Shown: piece by piece, positions 1 to 7,766 of the stretch
How positions within the stretch are numbered: the first letter of the stretch is position 1
Layout of the letters: every line of letters starts with the position of its first letter
Source of the DNA: Geodermatophilus tzadiensis
GTDB lineage: Bacteria; Actinomycetota; Actinomycetes; Mycobacteriales; Geodermatophilaceae
NCBI RefSeq assembly: GCF_003002915.1
Contig: NZ_PVTG01000001.1
Coordinates: 549,266 to 613,265, forward strand
Direction of reading: 5' to 3'
Length of the DNA stretch: 64,000 nt
Translations under genes and position numbers: made by a program
Notes under the pieces: model-generated
The model's input: the letters and a program-made list of their open reading frames with translations, nothing else
Told to the model about the DNA's origin: nothing
Databases searched by the model: none

Positions 1-1
1 C

Positions 2-376
2 CTCGGGATCGTCGGTGCGAGCTGGCTGGTCACCCGGTTCACCCGCGCCGAGTTCGCCGACGAGCTGGGCTGGCCCGACCTGGTGGGGGTCGCGCTGCTC
101 GGCGGCATCGGGTTCACCGTCTCGCTGCTGATCGGCGAGCTGGCCTTCGGGGCCGGCAGCGAGCGCGACGACCACGTGAAGGTCGGCGTGCTGGTCGGGA
201 CGCTGCTCTCGGCGCTGCTGGCCACCGTCGCGCTGCGGCTGCGCAACCGCCGCTACCGGCGGATCGAGGAGCTCGAGACCGCCGATGCCGACTCCGACGG
301 CATCCCCGACGTCTACCAGCGCAGCCCCGACACGCCCGGGGACGCCGGGGCACGCCGCGGTTCCGCCGACGGCTGA
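2..376 (+). CDS. nhaA: Na+/H+ antiporter NhaA, C-terminal end (partial)
   Basis: The reading frame is open from the window edge, so only the last ~124 residues are visible. The segment GGIGFTVSLLIGELAF and the preceding and following hydrophobic helices match the last transmembrane helices of NhaA antiporters, which exchange Na+ for H+ across the inner membrane. The catalytic part lies upstream, outside the window. After the last helix comes a charged cytoplasmic tail containing DADSDGIPDVYQ, an Asp-rich loop that resembles a thrombospondin type 3 or EF-like calcium-binding motif. That tail is not part of the core fold, and its role is unknown. Identification of the family is fairly secure despite truncation. 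Confidence 0.85.
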   Translation, partial: LGIVGASWLVTRFTRAEFADELGWPDLVGVALLGGIGFTVSLLIGELAFGAGSERDDHVKVGVLVGTLLSALLATVALRLRNRRYRRIEELETADADSDGIPDVYQRSPDTPGDAGARRGSADG

Positions 377-725
377 ACAACGACGTTGCCGAACCTCCGG
401 ACGGCGACGTACCGTCGAGGTACACGAGAGGGGAGGTGGTCCGAACAATTGAATTCTTATCGGACTCGTGAGGTGGCTGTCCGCTAGCCGCCGTCCAGAT
501 GGGCCGCCCGTTCGGAGTGGAATCCGAACGCCGGCATCCTGATCGCCCGTCCGTCGCACGGCGGCGAGCGAGAACCGGACAGTCACCCGACCCCCGGGCC
601 GCCGACCTCGTCCAGTCGGCCCGCGTGCAGCCTCCGCCCAGCGGTGGCGCCGCGGAACAGCCCGGGGGTCGTCCGTCCCTGGGTACGGATCGACCCAGCC
701 GAGCACGCCGGAGGACCGCGCGGCC
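377..725. other. Intergenic region with AT-rich patch and inverted repeat
   Basis: No convincing gene is seen here. An unusually AT-rich stretch lies at 443-460 (contains AATTGAATTC). A TACCGT box lies at 410-415 inside a GTACC/GGTAC inverted repeat. An 8-bp inverted repeat CGTTCGGA / TCCGAACG with a 6-base loop lies at 509-530. GGAGG near 711-715 is the ribosome binding site of the next gene. The patch and the repeat may be promoter and operator elements, but this is inference. Confidence 0.4.
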
Positions 726-1421
726 GTGGAGACCGTCGGGCGCACCGCGCAGGCCGGCCGCTGGGTCGCCGAGGCGGTCCGCGCCGCTCCCCCCGACACC
801 GTCGCCGCCCTGGTGCCGGCCCGCTTCCCCGCCTACGCGCGGGTCTTCCACCCCGCCGTCCGCTACGACGGCGACGACGACGTCTTCGTCCGGTGGGACG
901 AGGTGGCCGCGGCCAACGGCACCTCCCCGCACCGGCTCATGCAGTGGCCGGGCGTCACCGGGTCCTGGGACCACGTCAGCGAGGCCGACCAGCCGGGACT
1001 GTGGAACGACGCACCGGCCGAGGGGCACCTCGTCGAGCACGTGGCCCGCGAGCTCGCCGCCGTCCTCGCCGACCAGACCACCACCCCGGGCGAGTGCTGG
1101 TTCGGCTGGGACGACGACGGCGCCGCCGACCTGCCCCGGCTGCGCCTGCCCCGCGTCGACCTGCTGCTGGTCCGCGGCCCGGTGGAGCGCGCCGCGGTCA
1201 ACTTCGCCGCCGAGCCGCGCGAGCAGAGCGCGGCCCTGTGGTGGCCGGCCGACCGGGCCTGGTGCGTGGCCACCGACCCCGCCCTGATGAGCACCTACGT
1301 CGGCGGCAGCGTCGACGCCGTCGACGAGCTGCTGGCCACCCGGCTGGAGGTCGCGCCCGCACTGCCCGGCGACGCCGTCACGCCCGACAGCGACCCGGTC
1401 AACCCCGTCGAGCCCCGCTAG
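726..1421 (+). CDS. Conserved hypothetical actinobacterial protein
   Basis: A 231-residue soluble protein with no signal peptide or membrane segment. I do not recognise a named domain. The N-terminal half has the pattern ARFPAYARVFHPA, followed by an RWDEVA segment, and there are many Trp and Asp residues (CWFGWDDDG). This resembles uncharacterised actinobacterial proteins annotated only as hypothetical. The GTG start at 726 is supported by GGAGG about ten bases upstream. The gene converges with the DUF885 gene, and the two share one CTAG (1418-1421) as stop codons on opposite strands. Function unknown. Confidence 0.75.
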   Translation: METVGRTAQAGRWVAEAVRAAPPDTVAALVPARFPAYARVFHPAVRYDGDDDVFVRWDEVAAANGTSPHRLMQWPGVTGSWDHVSEADQPGLWNDAPAEGHLVEHVARELAAVLADQTTTPGECWFGWDDDGAADLPRLRLPRVDLLLVRGPVERAAVNFAAEPREQSAALWWPADRAWCVATDPALMSTYVGGSVDAVDELLATRLEVAPALPGDAVTPDSDPVNPVEPR

Positions 1422-3118
1422 AGCTGCGCCAGCTCGGCCTCGAGGTCGTCGAGGCCCAGCGACCCCTGCGACAGCGCGGCCATGTGCCAGGCCCGGAGGT
1501 CGAAGTCCGCCCCGCGCGCCCGCTGCGCCGCCGCCCGCCCGGCCAGCCACGCGCGCTCGCCGAGCTTGTAGCTGATCGCCTGGCCGGGCAGGCCCAGGTA
1601 GCGGACCAGCTCGCTGTCGAGGAAGGCCGGCTCGCTGCCCAGGTGCTCACCGGCGAAGGCGCGCGCCAGCTCCGGCGTCCAGGGCCGGCCCCGGTGCGCG
1701 GCCAGCACGCCCTCGGCGTCGTCGGGGACCGGCAGCCGCAGGTGCATGCCGATGTCGATGACGACGCGGGTCGCGCGCAGCTGCTGGGCGTCGAGGTAGC
1801 CCATCCGCGCGCCGGGCTCGGTGAGGTAGCCGAGCTCGTCCATGAGCCGCTCGGCGTAGAGCGCCCAGCCCTCGACGTTCGCGCTCACCGAGCCCAGTGA
1901 CGTCTGGTAGGTGGACAGGTCGCCGGCGACGTGCACCCACTGCGCCAGCTGCAGGTGGTGGCCCGGGACGCCCTCGTGGTACCAGATCGAGACCAGGTCC
2001 CACAGCGGGAAGCGGGTGCGCCCGAGCGTCGGCAGCCAGGTGCGGCCGGGGCGGGAGAAGTCGTGCGACGGGCGCGTGTAGTACGGCGCGGCCGCGCTCC
2101 CGGGCGGGGCGATCACCGCCTCCACCCGGCGCACCGGCTCGGCGAGGTCGAAGTGCGTGCCGTCGAGGGCCTCGATCGCCTCGTCCATCATCGCCTGCAG
2201 CCGGCGGCGCACCTCCTCGACGCCCTCGACCGCCGGACCGTGCTCGCCCAGCCAGGCCATGGCCTCCTTCGGCGTCGACCCCGGCCGCAGCGCCCGCGCC
2301 TCGGCCTGCTGCTCGGCCAGGATCCGCCGGTGCTCCGCCCAGCCCCAGGCGTAGGCCTCCTCCAGGCCCTGCCCGGCACCGAGGTCCGAGCCGTTCCAGC
2401 GACGGGCGGCGACCGCGTACCGATCGCGGCCGACGGCGTCCGGGGTGCCCTCGGCCTGCGGGCCGTAGGTGTCGCGCAGGAAGTCGCGGACCTCGGCCAC
2501 GGCGTCGTCGGCCGCCCGCGCGGCGGCGTCGAGCTCACCGCGCAGCGCGTCGGGGCCGGAGGCGGCCAGGCCGGCGAAGAACGGCCCGGACAGCCACTCG
2601 CCGAGCTGGCCGACGACGGTGGAGACCTGCCGGGGCGCGACGAACAGGCCGCGCCGGGCGCCCTCGGTCAGCGTCTGCACGTAGCCCCGGTAGGCCTCGG
2701 GCACGCGGGCCAGGCGGCGGGCGACGACCGCCCAGTCGTCCTCGGTCGCCGTCGGCATGAGCAGGAAGACCTGCCGGATCGAGTGCACCGGGCTGAACAG
2801 GTTCGACAGCGTCCGGAATCCCTCACCGGCCTCGTCCGCGGCCAGCTCGGCGCCCAGCCGCTCGCGCAGCAGCCGGGCGCAGCGGCGCTCGACGGGGTCG
2901 TCGGCCAGGGCGGGGTCGGCGGCGAGGACGGCGTCGAGCTCGGCGAGCGTGCGCCGGGTCAGCTCGACCTCGGCCTCCAGGCCCGCGGGGCTCGGGTCGG
3001 GCAGCCGGTCGTCGCCCGGGCGGGTGCCCAGGGAGGTGGCGACGATCGGGTCGAGGTCGCAGACGGCGTCGACGTAGCGGTCGGCCACCTGCCGGGGCGT
3101 GCGCACCGGGCCGGTCAC
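1418..3118 (-). CDS. DUF885 family protein, putative metallopeptidase
   Basis: A 566-residue cytoplasmic protein of the DUF885 family. The family signature HEGVPGHH is at residues 381-388. Its HExxxH arrangement is typical of the family and suggests zinc-dependent hydrolase chemistry, but the substrate is unknown. Length fits the family (about 550-600). The GTG start at 3118 was chosen because it overlaps the stop of the upstream gene in a GTGA tetranucleotide, a coupling seen throughout this window; the longer open frame upstream runs antisense-like through the neighbour. It forms a two-gene unit with the nitrobindin-like gene. Confidence 0.88.
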   Translation of the reverse strand: MTGPVRTPRQVADRYVDAVCDLDPIVATSLGTRPGDDRLPDPSPAGLEAEVELTRRTLAELDAVLAADPALADDPVERRCARLLRERLGAELAADEAGEGFRTLSNLFSPVHSIRQVFLLMPTATEDDWAVVARRLARVPEAYRGYVQTLTEGARRGLFVAPRQVSTVVGQLGEWLSGPFFAGLAASGPDALRGELDAAARAADDAVAEVRDFLRDTYGPQAEGTPDAVGRDRYAVAARRWNGSDLGAGQGLEEAYAWGWAEHRRILAEQQAEARALRPGSTPKEAMAWLGEHGPAVEGVEEVRRRLQAMMDEAIEALDGTHFDLAEPVRRVEAVIAPPGSAAAPYYTRPSHDFSRPGRTWLPTLGRTRFPLWDLVSIWYHEGVPGHHLQLAQWVHVAGDLSTYQTSLGSVSANVEGWALYAERLMDELGYLTEPGARMGYLDAQQLRATRVVIDIGMHLRLPVPDDAEGVLAAHRGRPWTPELARAFAGEHLGSEPAFLDSELVRYLGLPGQAISYKLGERAWLAGRAAAQRARGADFDLRAWHMAALSQGSLGLDDLEAELAQL

Positions 3119-3651
3119 CGGAGGCGCTCCAGCCGGGCCGACATGGTGGGCCGCAGCGGGGTGTCGGCGCCGGCGCGGTCGATCGCGTACATCAGCGCCC
3201 CCTCGACGATGCCGTAGAGCCGCACGGCGCGGGTGGTGTCGGGGGCGTCGGGGGTGCGGGCCACGACGTCGCTGGTGAGCTCCCAGCTGGTGGTGGTGCG
3301 CGCGGTCCCGACGTAGAGCTCGACGACACCCGTGGGGCTGGTGACCAGCAGCTCGACGTCGTCCTGGCCGCGCGGGCGCCAGAACCCCGACTCCCGGACG
3401 CCGGGCCCCTCGACCCGGCCGTCGTCGCCGATCAGCCAGCTGCGCGCCTCGTAGGCGAGGAAGTCGCGGCCGTCGTGGGCGAAGCGCACCCACTGGCCGA
3501 ACCGGCGGTCCCCTGCCGCGCCGCCGGCGAGGACGCCCTCCCCGTGCCACTCCCCCAGCAGGGGCAGCACGGCGAGCAGCGCCGGGGACACCTCCGGCCC
3601 CGAGCGGACGTCGACGGTGTCGACGACGGGCAGTTCGGTCGGGCCGGTCAC
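3115..3651 (-). CDS. Ferric nitrobindin-like protein (heme ligand missing)
   Basis: A 178-residue protein of the nitrobindin / FABP-like beta-barrel family (relatives: Rv2717c, THAP4 C-terminal domain). Seen in the sequence are the family motif LGEWHGEG near residue 33, FGQWVRFAHDGRDFL, ESGFWRP and the C-terminal segment LRPTMSARL. In heme-binding nitrobindins the last segment carries a His that ligates the ferric heme, and here that position is Thr, so heme binding and peroxynitrite isomerase activity are doubtful. The start is taken as GTG 3651, in frame after a region without coding character. It is translationally coupled to the DUF885 gene by GTGA. Confidence 0.8.
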   Translation of the reverse strand: MTGPTELPVVDTVDVRSGPEVSPALLAVLPLLGEWHGEGVLAGGAAGDRRFGQWVRFAHDGRDFLAYEARSWLIGDDGRVEGPGVRESGFWRPRGQDDVELLVTSPTGVVELYVGTARTTTSWELTSDVVARTPDAPDTTRAVRLYGIVEGALMYAIDRAGADTPLRPTMSARLERLR

Positions 3652-3706
3652 CGGCCGGCGTCCCGGGCAGACATGCCGGTCACGGTAGTCGGCGCGCCGC
3701 GGCGCC

Positions 3707-3862
3707 TCAGCGGCCGCGGGACGGGCGGCCCGGCGGGGACGGCGGCACGCGGGGGCCCTCCCGCCGCGCACCCCGCTCGGGGCGGGCCAGACGCCGTGCC
3801 GCGAGCAGGCAGGCGAGGGCGCCCAGCGCGGCGAGCGCGACGAGGACCCACGCGGCGACCAC
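3707..3862 (-). CDS. Small single-span membrane protein, leaderless
   Basis: A 51-residue product made of one hydrophobic helix (VVAAWVLVALAALGALACLL) followed by an Arg/Pro-rich cytoplasmic tail. No family is recognised. The open frame continues upstream, but GTG 3862 is preferred because a TACCGT box sits exactly six bases upstream, the geometry of a leaderless actinobacterial promoter. It lies between the nitrobindin-like gene and the divergent PAS-phosphatase gene. It could be a spurious hydrophobic frame; the promoter geometry is the main support. Confidence 0.5.
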   Translation of the reverse strand: MVAAWVLVALAALGALACLLAARRLARPERGARREGPRVPPSPPGRPSRGR

Positions 3863-3868
3863 GCCGCC

Positions 3869-3874
3869 ACGGTA
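3869..3874 (-). promoter_or_regulatory. -10 box TACCGT of leaderless small membrane gene
   Basis: On the minus strand TACCGT is followed by six bases and then the GTG start at 3862. This places the predicted transcript start on the first base of the start codon. The same geometry recurs at 7841, 18454, 23755, 25217 and 26426. Confidence 0.5.
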
Positions 3875-4052
3875 GGCGGGCGGCCCCGCTCCCGGCGGCT
3901 GCCCCGCCGCTGCGCGCCCGGTCCGGACCCGCCCCGTGTGGGACGCACCGGGTGTGGGGCACCCTGGGGAGCCGGCACGCCCGCGACACACCGAGGAGGA
4001 CGGCGTCATCGACGGCCGACGGACCGCTCCCGACGGCACCTCCCTGCGCGCG

Positions 4053-5285
4053 GTGGAGGCCGAGCTGACCCGGACGGCAGCCCGCTACGAGCGGCTGCTG
4101 ACCACCGTCGCCGACGGCATCTACGGCCTCGACCGGGACGGGCGGGTGGAGTTCGCCAACCCCGCCGCCGAGCGGATCACCGGCCGCAGCGCCGCCGAGC
4201 AGCTGGGCCACGACCAGCACCGGCTCCTGCACGCGCACCGCCCCGACGGCTCCCCCTACCCGCGGGAGGAGTGCCCGGTGTGGCGCGCGCTGGTCACCGG
4301 CCGGACCGTCTCCGCCGACGACGAGGTGTTCTGGCACGCCGACGGCACGCCGGTGCCGGTCGAGCTCACCGCCGTCCCGGTGGTGGAGGACGGCGAGGTG
4401 ACCGGCGTCGTCGTCTCCGTCCGCAACCTCACCGACCGGCTCGCCGCCCGCCGCCAGGCCGCGGAGCTGCAGCGGCTGGCCGCGGAGAACGCCGCCGAGC
4501 GGGCGCTGTCGGACCGGCTGCAGCGGGCGCTGCTCACCCCGCCCCCGGAGCCCGACCACCTGCACGTCGTCGTCCGCTACCGCCCGGCCGCGCACGGCGC
4601 CCGGGTCGGCGGCGACTGGTACGACGCGTTCCTCCAGCCCGACGGCGCCACGGTGCTGGTCATCGGCGACGTCGTCGGCCACGACAGCGCCGCCGCCGCG
4701 GCGATGGGCCAGCTGCGCGGCCTGGTGCGGGCCCTGGCCTGGGACAACGACGAGACGCCGGCGGAGACGCTCGTGCGGGTGGAGCGCGCCGCGCTCGGGC
4801 TGGCGGTGAGCACGCCGGCCACCGCCGTCCTCGCCCGCATCGAGCGGCTGCCCGACGTCCCGGTGGCCGGGGTGCGCCGGCTGCGGTGGAGCAACGCCGG
4901 CCACCTGCCGCCGCTGGTGCTCGCCCCCGACGGGTCGACGACGCTGCTGGAGACCCGTCCGGACCTGATGCTGGGCGTGGACCCCGACGCCCCGCGCCGC
5001 GACCACACCGCCGACCTGCCCGACCGCTCCACCCTGCTGCTGGTCACCGACGGCCTGGTCGAGCTGCCCGGGATGCACCTCGACGAGGGCCTCGCCGCGC
5101 TGCGGGAGGCGCTGCGCGACCTGGGCGAGGAGCCGCTGGACAGCCTCTGCGACACGCTGCTGGCGCGGCTGGTGCCCGGGCCGGGACGGGACGACGTGGC
5201 GCTGGTCGCCGTCCGCACCCACCCCGAGGACCGCCCGCGCCCGCCCGAGGCCGGCCCCAACCGGCTGCCGCCGGGCATGGACTGA
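4053..5285 (+). CDS. PAS domain-containing SpoIIE-type PP2C serine phosphatase
   Basis: A PAS sensor domain (about residues 10-130, with RYERLL...GIYGLDRDGRVEFANPAAERITG) is followed by a short helical linker and a SpoIIE/RsbU-like PP2C phosphatase domain (about 155-390). Metal-binding motifs are GGDWYDAF, VIGDVVGHD, NAGH and the final GRDDVAL. Such enzymes dephosphorylate anti-anti-sigma factors in general stress pathways; the partner here is not in view. The start is uncertain. GTG 4053 is the last canonical start before the PAS domain. A strong GAGGAGG at ~3993-3999 instead points at 4005-4010, where only GTC and ATC codons exist. The frame extends to GTG 3936, with weaker codon bias. It stands alone, divergent from the small membrane gene. 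Confidence 0.85.
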   Translation: MEAELTRTAARYERLLTTVADGIYGLDRDGRVEFANPAAERITGRSAAEQLGHDQHRLLHAHRPDGSPYPREECPVWRALVTGRTVSADDEVFWHADGTPVPVELTAVPVVEDGEVTGVVVSVRNLTDRLAARRQAAELQRLAAENAAERALSDRLQRALLTPPPEPDHLHVVVRYRPAAHGARVGGDWYDAFLQPDGATVLVIGDVVGHDSAAAAAMGQLRGLVRALAWDNDETPAETLVRVERAALGLAVSTPATAVLARIERLPDVPVAGVRRLRWSNAGHLPPLVLAPDGSTTLLETRPDLMLGVDPDAPRRDHTADLPDRSTLLLVTDGLVELPGMHLDEGLAALREALRDLGEEPLDSLCDTLLARLVPGPGRDDVALVAVRTHPEDRPRPPEAGPNRLPPGMD

Positions 5286-5304
5286 CCCGCCGCCCGGGCT
5301 CCGC

Positions 5305-5916
5305 TCAGACGCCCGGCCGCAGCAGCCGGAAGGCGTGCTCCCAGGTGCCGGTGCGCGCGCCGTGCGCGACCCAGGCCAGGCACATCGGCTCCAGCCAGCG
5401 GCTCGCCTCGATGCCGCCGAGGTCGACGACGTCCCAGCCGGTGTCCCGGAGCAGCGCGGTGACCGTGTCCTTGGCCGCCTGGTCGTCCCCGCCGATGAAC
5501 ATCGACGGCGGCCCACCGGGCAGCTGCGGGTCGACCATCAGCGCGTTGCCGACGGTGTTGTACGCCTTGACCACCCGGGCACCGGGAGCGGCCCGCTGCA
5601 CCCGCTCGCCGAGGGAGTCGGTGTGGCCGACGAACAGCTGCGGGGTCCCGGTGGAGACGTCCAGCGGGTTGGTGGTGTCGACGAGCACCCGGCCGTCGAG
5701 CTCGTCGGCGAGGGAGCCCGCCAGCGCTTCCGCGGCCGAGCCCAGGACCGCCAGGACGACCAGCTCGGCGGCCGCGGCCACCTCCGCGGGCGGCCCGGTG
5801 GGCAGCCCGTCGACGTCGTCGCGCCGGGTGCCGATGCGCACCTCGTGCCCGTGCCGGGCGTAGCCGCGCGCGAGCGCCCGCCCGACCTGGCCGCTGCCCA
5901 GGATGCCGATCCGCAC
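5305..5916 (-). CDS. NADPH-dependent F420 reductase-like NAD(P)-binding protein
   Basis: A 203-residue single-domain Rossmann protein of the F420-dependent NADP oxidoreductase family (pfam03807 type). The dinucleotide-binding motif GILGSGQVGRA is at the extreme N-terminus. VVKAYNTVGNALM and the FIGGDD segment are family hallmarks. Members reduce F420 with NADPH or act on other small substrates; substrate specificity cannot be read here. The start GTG 5916 places the Rossmann motif at residue ~3, as is usual. It is convergent with the PAS-phosphatase gene (19 bases apart) and lies downstream of the sulfur operon terminator. Confidence 0.85.
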   Translation of the reverse strand: MRIGILGSGQVGRALARGYARHGHEVRIGTRRDDVDGLPTGPPAEVAAAAELVVLAVLGSAAEALAGSLADELDGRVLVDTTNPLDVSTGTPQLFVGHTDSLGERVQRAAPGARVVKAYNTVGNALMVDPQLPGGPPSMFIGGDDQAAKDTVTALLRDTGWDVVDLGGIEASRWLEPMCLAWVAHGARTGTWEHAFRLLRPGV

Positions 5917-6076
5917 GGCGCACAGTGCACTCCGCGGACACCGCGGCGACAAGGCCCCCGGACGCACCGGTGCCCGCCCCGGCGACTGCCGGGACGGGCA
6001 CGGGTGCGGACAGGCGCGCTCCGTCGTCCTCCCTCACCGCAGCGCGTCCTACCGGACCGCCCACGGTGAGGGAGGA

Positions 6077-6109
6077 CGCGCGACGATCAGGTCACCTGAT
6101 CGTCGCGCG
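6077..6109 (-). terminator. Strong hairpin terminator after sseC-like gene, with nested alternative stem
   Basis: A near-perfect palindrome with 15-16 bp arms (CGCGCGACGATCAGG / CCTGATCGTCGCGCG) begins two bases beyond the stop codon of the DUF1416 gene. No U-tract follows, as is common in high-GC actinobacteria. A second inverted repeat, GTCCTCCCTCACCG (6026-6039) with CGGTGAGGGAGGAC (6064-6077), abuts it and shares base 6077. Confidence 0.8.
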
Positions 6110-6110
6110 G

Positions 6111-6407
6111 TCACTGGTCGAGGACGACCGTCGTCTCGTTCAGGCCGACCTCGGCGGAGACGGCGCGCTCGCCGCGGCCGGACGGCGCCAGCGAGCGCAG
6201 CTTCCACTCACCGGGGGCGGCGAAGAAGCGGAACTCGCCCTCCGGGCTGGTGACCACCTCGGCGGTGAACTCGTCGGTGGCGTCCAGCAGCCGGACGTAG
6301 GCACCGGCCACCGGGGCGCCGTCGCGCCAGACCTGACCCTGGATCACCGTCTGGGTGCTCAGGTCGATGCCGGCCAGGGCACCGCCCTGCTTCGGGGCTC
6401 CGCACAT
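6111..6407 (-). CDS. sseC: DUF1416 protein, SseC-like partner of thiosulfate sulfurtransferase
   Basis: A 98-residue protein matching DUF1416, annotated SseC in mycobacteria. The visible family features are the N-terminal MCGAP, GQVWRDGAPVAGAYVRLLD and FFAAPGEWKLR, which suggest a small carboxypeptidase-regulatory-like beta sandwich. It sits six bases downstream of the CysA2-like sulfurtransferase gene, exactly as sseC follows cysA2 in M. tuberculosis. The conserved pairing implies a role in sulfur transfer, but the biochemical activity of the family is not established. It is the last gene of the operon, followed by a strong hairpin. Confidence 0.9.
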   Translation of the reverse strand: MCGAPKQGGALAGIDLSTQTVIQGQVWRDGAPVAGAYVRLLDATDEFTAEVVTSPEGEFRFFAAPGEWKLRSLAPSGRGERAVSAEVGLNETTVVLDQ

Positions 6408-6413
6408 GTCAGC

Positions 6414-7241
6414 TCACTTCTCGATCGGGACGCCGACGAGCGAGCCGTACTCGACCCAGCTGCCGTCGTAGTTCTTGACGTCGGTCTTGCCGAGCAGCTC
6501 GCGCAGCACGAACCAGGTGTGGCTCGAGCGCTCGCCGATCCGGCAGTAGGCGATGGTGGCCTTGCCGTCGTCGAAGCCCTGCTCGGCGTAGAGCTTCTCG
6601 AGCTGCTCGTCGCTCTTGAAGGTGCCGTCCTCGTTGGCCGCCTTGCTCCACGGGATGTTCTTGGCGGTGGGGACGTGCCCGCCCTTCTGCGCCATCTCCT
6701 GGGGCAGGTGGGCGGGGGCGAGGATCTTGCCGGAGAACTCGTCGGGCGACCGGACGTCGATGATGTTCTTCGACCCGATCGAGGCGACGACCTCGTCGCG
6801 GAACGCGCGGATCGACAGGTCGGGGTCCTGGGCCACGTACTGGGTGGCGGGGCGCTCCACCGGGTCCTTGGACAGCGGGCGGCCGTCGAGCTCCCACTTC
6901 TTGCGGCCGCCGTCGATGAGCTTGACGTCCTGGTGGCCGTAGAGCTTGAAGTACCAGTAGGCGTAGGCCGCGAACCAGTTGTTGTTGCCGCCGTAGAGGA
7001 TCACGGTGTCGTCGTTGCCGATGCCCCGCTCCGAGAGCAGCTTCTCGAAGCCGGACTTGTCGACGAAGTCGCGGCGCAGCGGGTCCTGCAGGTCCTTCTT
7101 CCAGTCCAGCTTGACGGCACCCTCGAGGTGACCGCCGTCGTAGGCGCTGGTGTCCTCGTCGACCTCGACGAAGACCAGACCGGGCTGGCCGAGGTGCTCC
7201 TGGGCCCAGTCGGCGGTGACGAGCACGTCGTTGCGGCTCAT
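6414..7241 (-). CDS. cysA2: Thiosulfate sulfurtransferase (rhodanese), CysA2 type
   Basis: A 275-residue tandem rhodanese. The inactive N-terminal domain spans about residues 5-135 (VILYGGNNNWFAAYAYW) and the catalytic domain about 155-275. The active-site cysteine is C233 in CRIGERSSHTW, the loop that takes sulfur from thiosulfate and passes it to an acceptor. Length and cysteine position match mycobacterial CysA2/CysA3. ATG 7241 is preceded by a GGGAGGAAC ribosome binding site. It lies between the DUF4395 and SseC-like genes, downstream of a Cys-containing leader peptide, so expression is probably sulfur-regulated. Confidence 0.95.
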   Translation of the reverse strand: MSRNDVLVTADWAQEHLGQPGLVFVEVDEDTSAYDGGHLEGAVKLDWKKDLQDPLRRDFVDKSGFEKLLSERGIGNDDTVILYGGNNNWFAAYAYWYFKLYGHQDVKLIDGGRKKWELDGRPLSKDPVERPATQYVAQDPDLSIRAFRDEVVASIGSKNIIDVRSPDEFSGKILAPAHLPQEMAQKGGHVPTAKNIPWSKAANEDGTFKSDEQLEKLYAEQGFDDGKATIAYCRIGERSSHTWFVLRELLGKTDVKNYDGSWVEYGSLVGVPIEK

Positions 7242-7277
7242 GGGGGGTGTTCCTCCCTGTGGTGGGTGTGCGGACGT

Positions 7278-7712
7278 TCAGGCGGTGCGGGCGCGGGCCC
7301 GCCGGACGGTCAGGTACAGCTCGCAGCCCAGGCAGAAGCCGGTGGCGGCGTTGAGCAGGGCCGCCACGAGAGCCGACCCCGTGGCCAGGGCACCGAGCAG
7401 CGGCGCGCCGAGCAGGTAGCCCGCCGCGCCCACGGCGGCGAAGACGAGGCCGACCAGCTGGGCGAAGCGCACCGGCGCCTCGGGCTCGCGTTCCCGCGCC
7501 GGCCCCAGCCGCGGGGCGACGAGGGTGCGGTACAGCACCGCGTACGGGGCGTGCCGCAGGCCGGCGGCGGCACCGACGGCGAAGACCGCCGCCTGCGCGG
7601 CGGCCAGCCAGCCGCTCGCGGTCAGCAGCACGGCGGCGAGGACGGCGCTGGTGACCCACGCGGCGAACCGGGGGCCGCGCACGTCGACCGTGCGGGCAGG
7701 ACTGGAGGTCAT
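7278..7712 (-). CDS. DUF4395 membrane protein
   Basis: A 144-residue protein with four hydrophobic segments and a C-terminal GFCLGCELYL, the conserved CxxC of DUF4395. It is the first full gene after the leader peptide and its hairpin, and precedes the sulfurtransferase by 36 bases. DUF4395 genes are frequently found beside thioredoxin and rhodanese genes in actinobacteria. A membrane role in sulfur or thiol handling is inferred from the context and the membrane CxxC. ATG 7712 has GGAGAG about nine bases upstream. Confidence 0.85.
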   Translation of the reverse strand: MTSSPARTVDVRGPRFAAWVTSAVLAAVLLTASGWLAAAQAAVFAVGAAAGLRHAPYAVLYRTLVAPRLGPAREREPEAPVRFAQLVGLVFAAVGAAGYLLGAPLLGALATGSALVAALLNAATGFCLGCELYLTVRRARARTA

Positions 7713-7747
7713 GGAAGGGCTCTCCGGACGGCGGTCAGGGCACGTCT

Positions 7748-7766
7748 GGGCGGAGCGGGGCCGCCC
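7748..7766 (-). promoter_or_regulatory. Attenuator-like hairpin directly after leader peptide stop
   Basis: Arms GGGCGG / CCGCCC with a seven-base loop begin at the first base beyond the leader peptide stop codon and end ~35 bases before the DUF4395 start. The position suits a hairpin whose folding or access depends on where the ribosome stalls or terminates on the leader peptide. Confidence 0.5.

Noticed and set aside
499..1287. Plus-strand frame of 262 codons overlapping the hypothetical gene at 726
   Set aside because: Arg/Pro/Ser-rich shadow frame. The frame at 726 has normal amino acid composition and a ribosome binding site.
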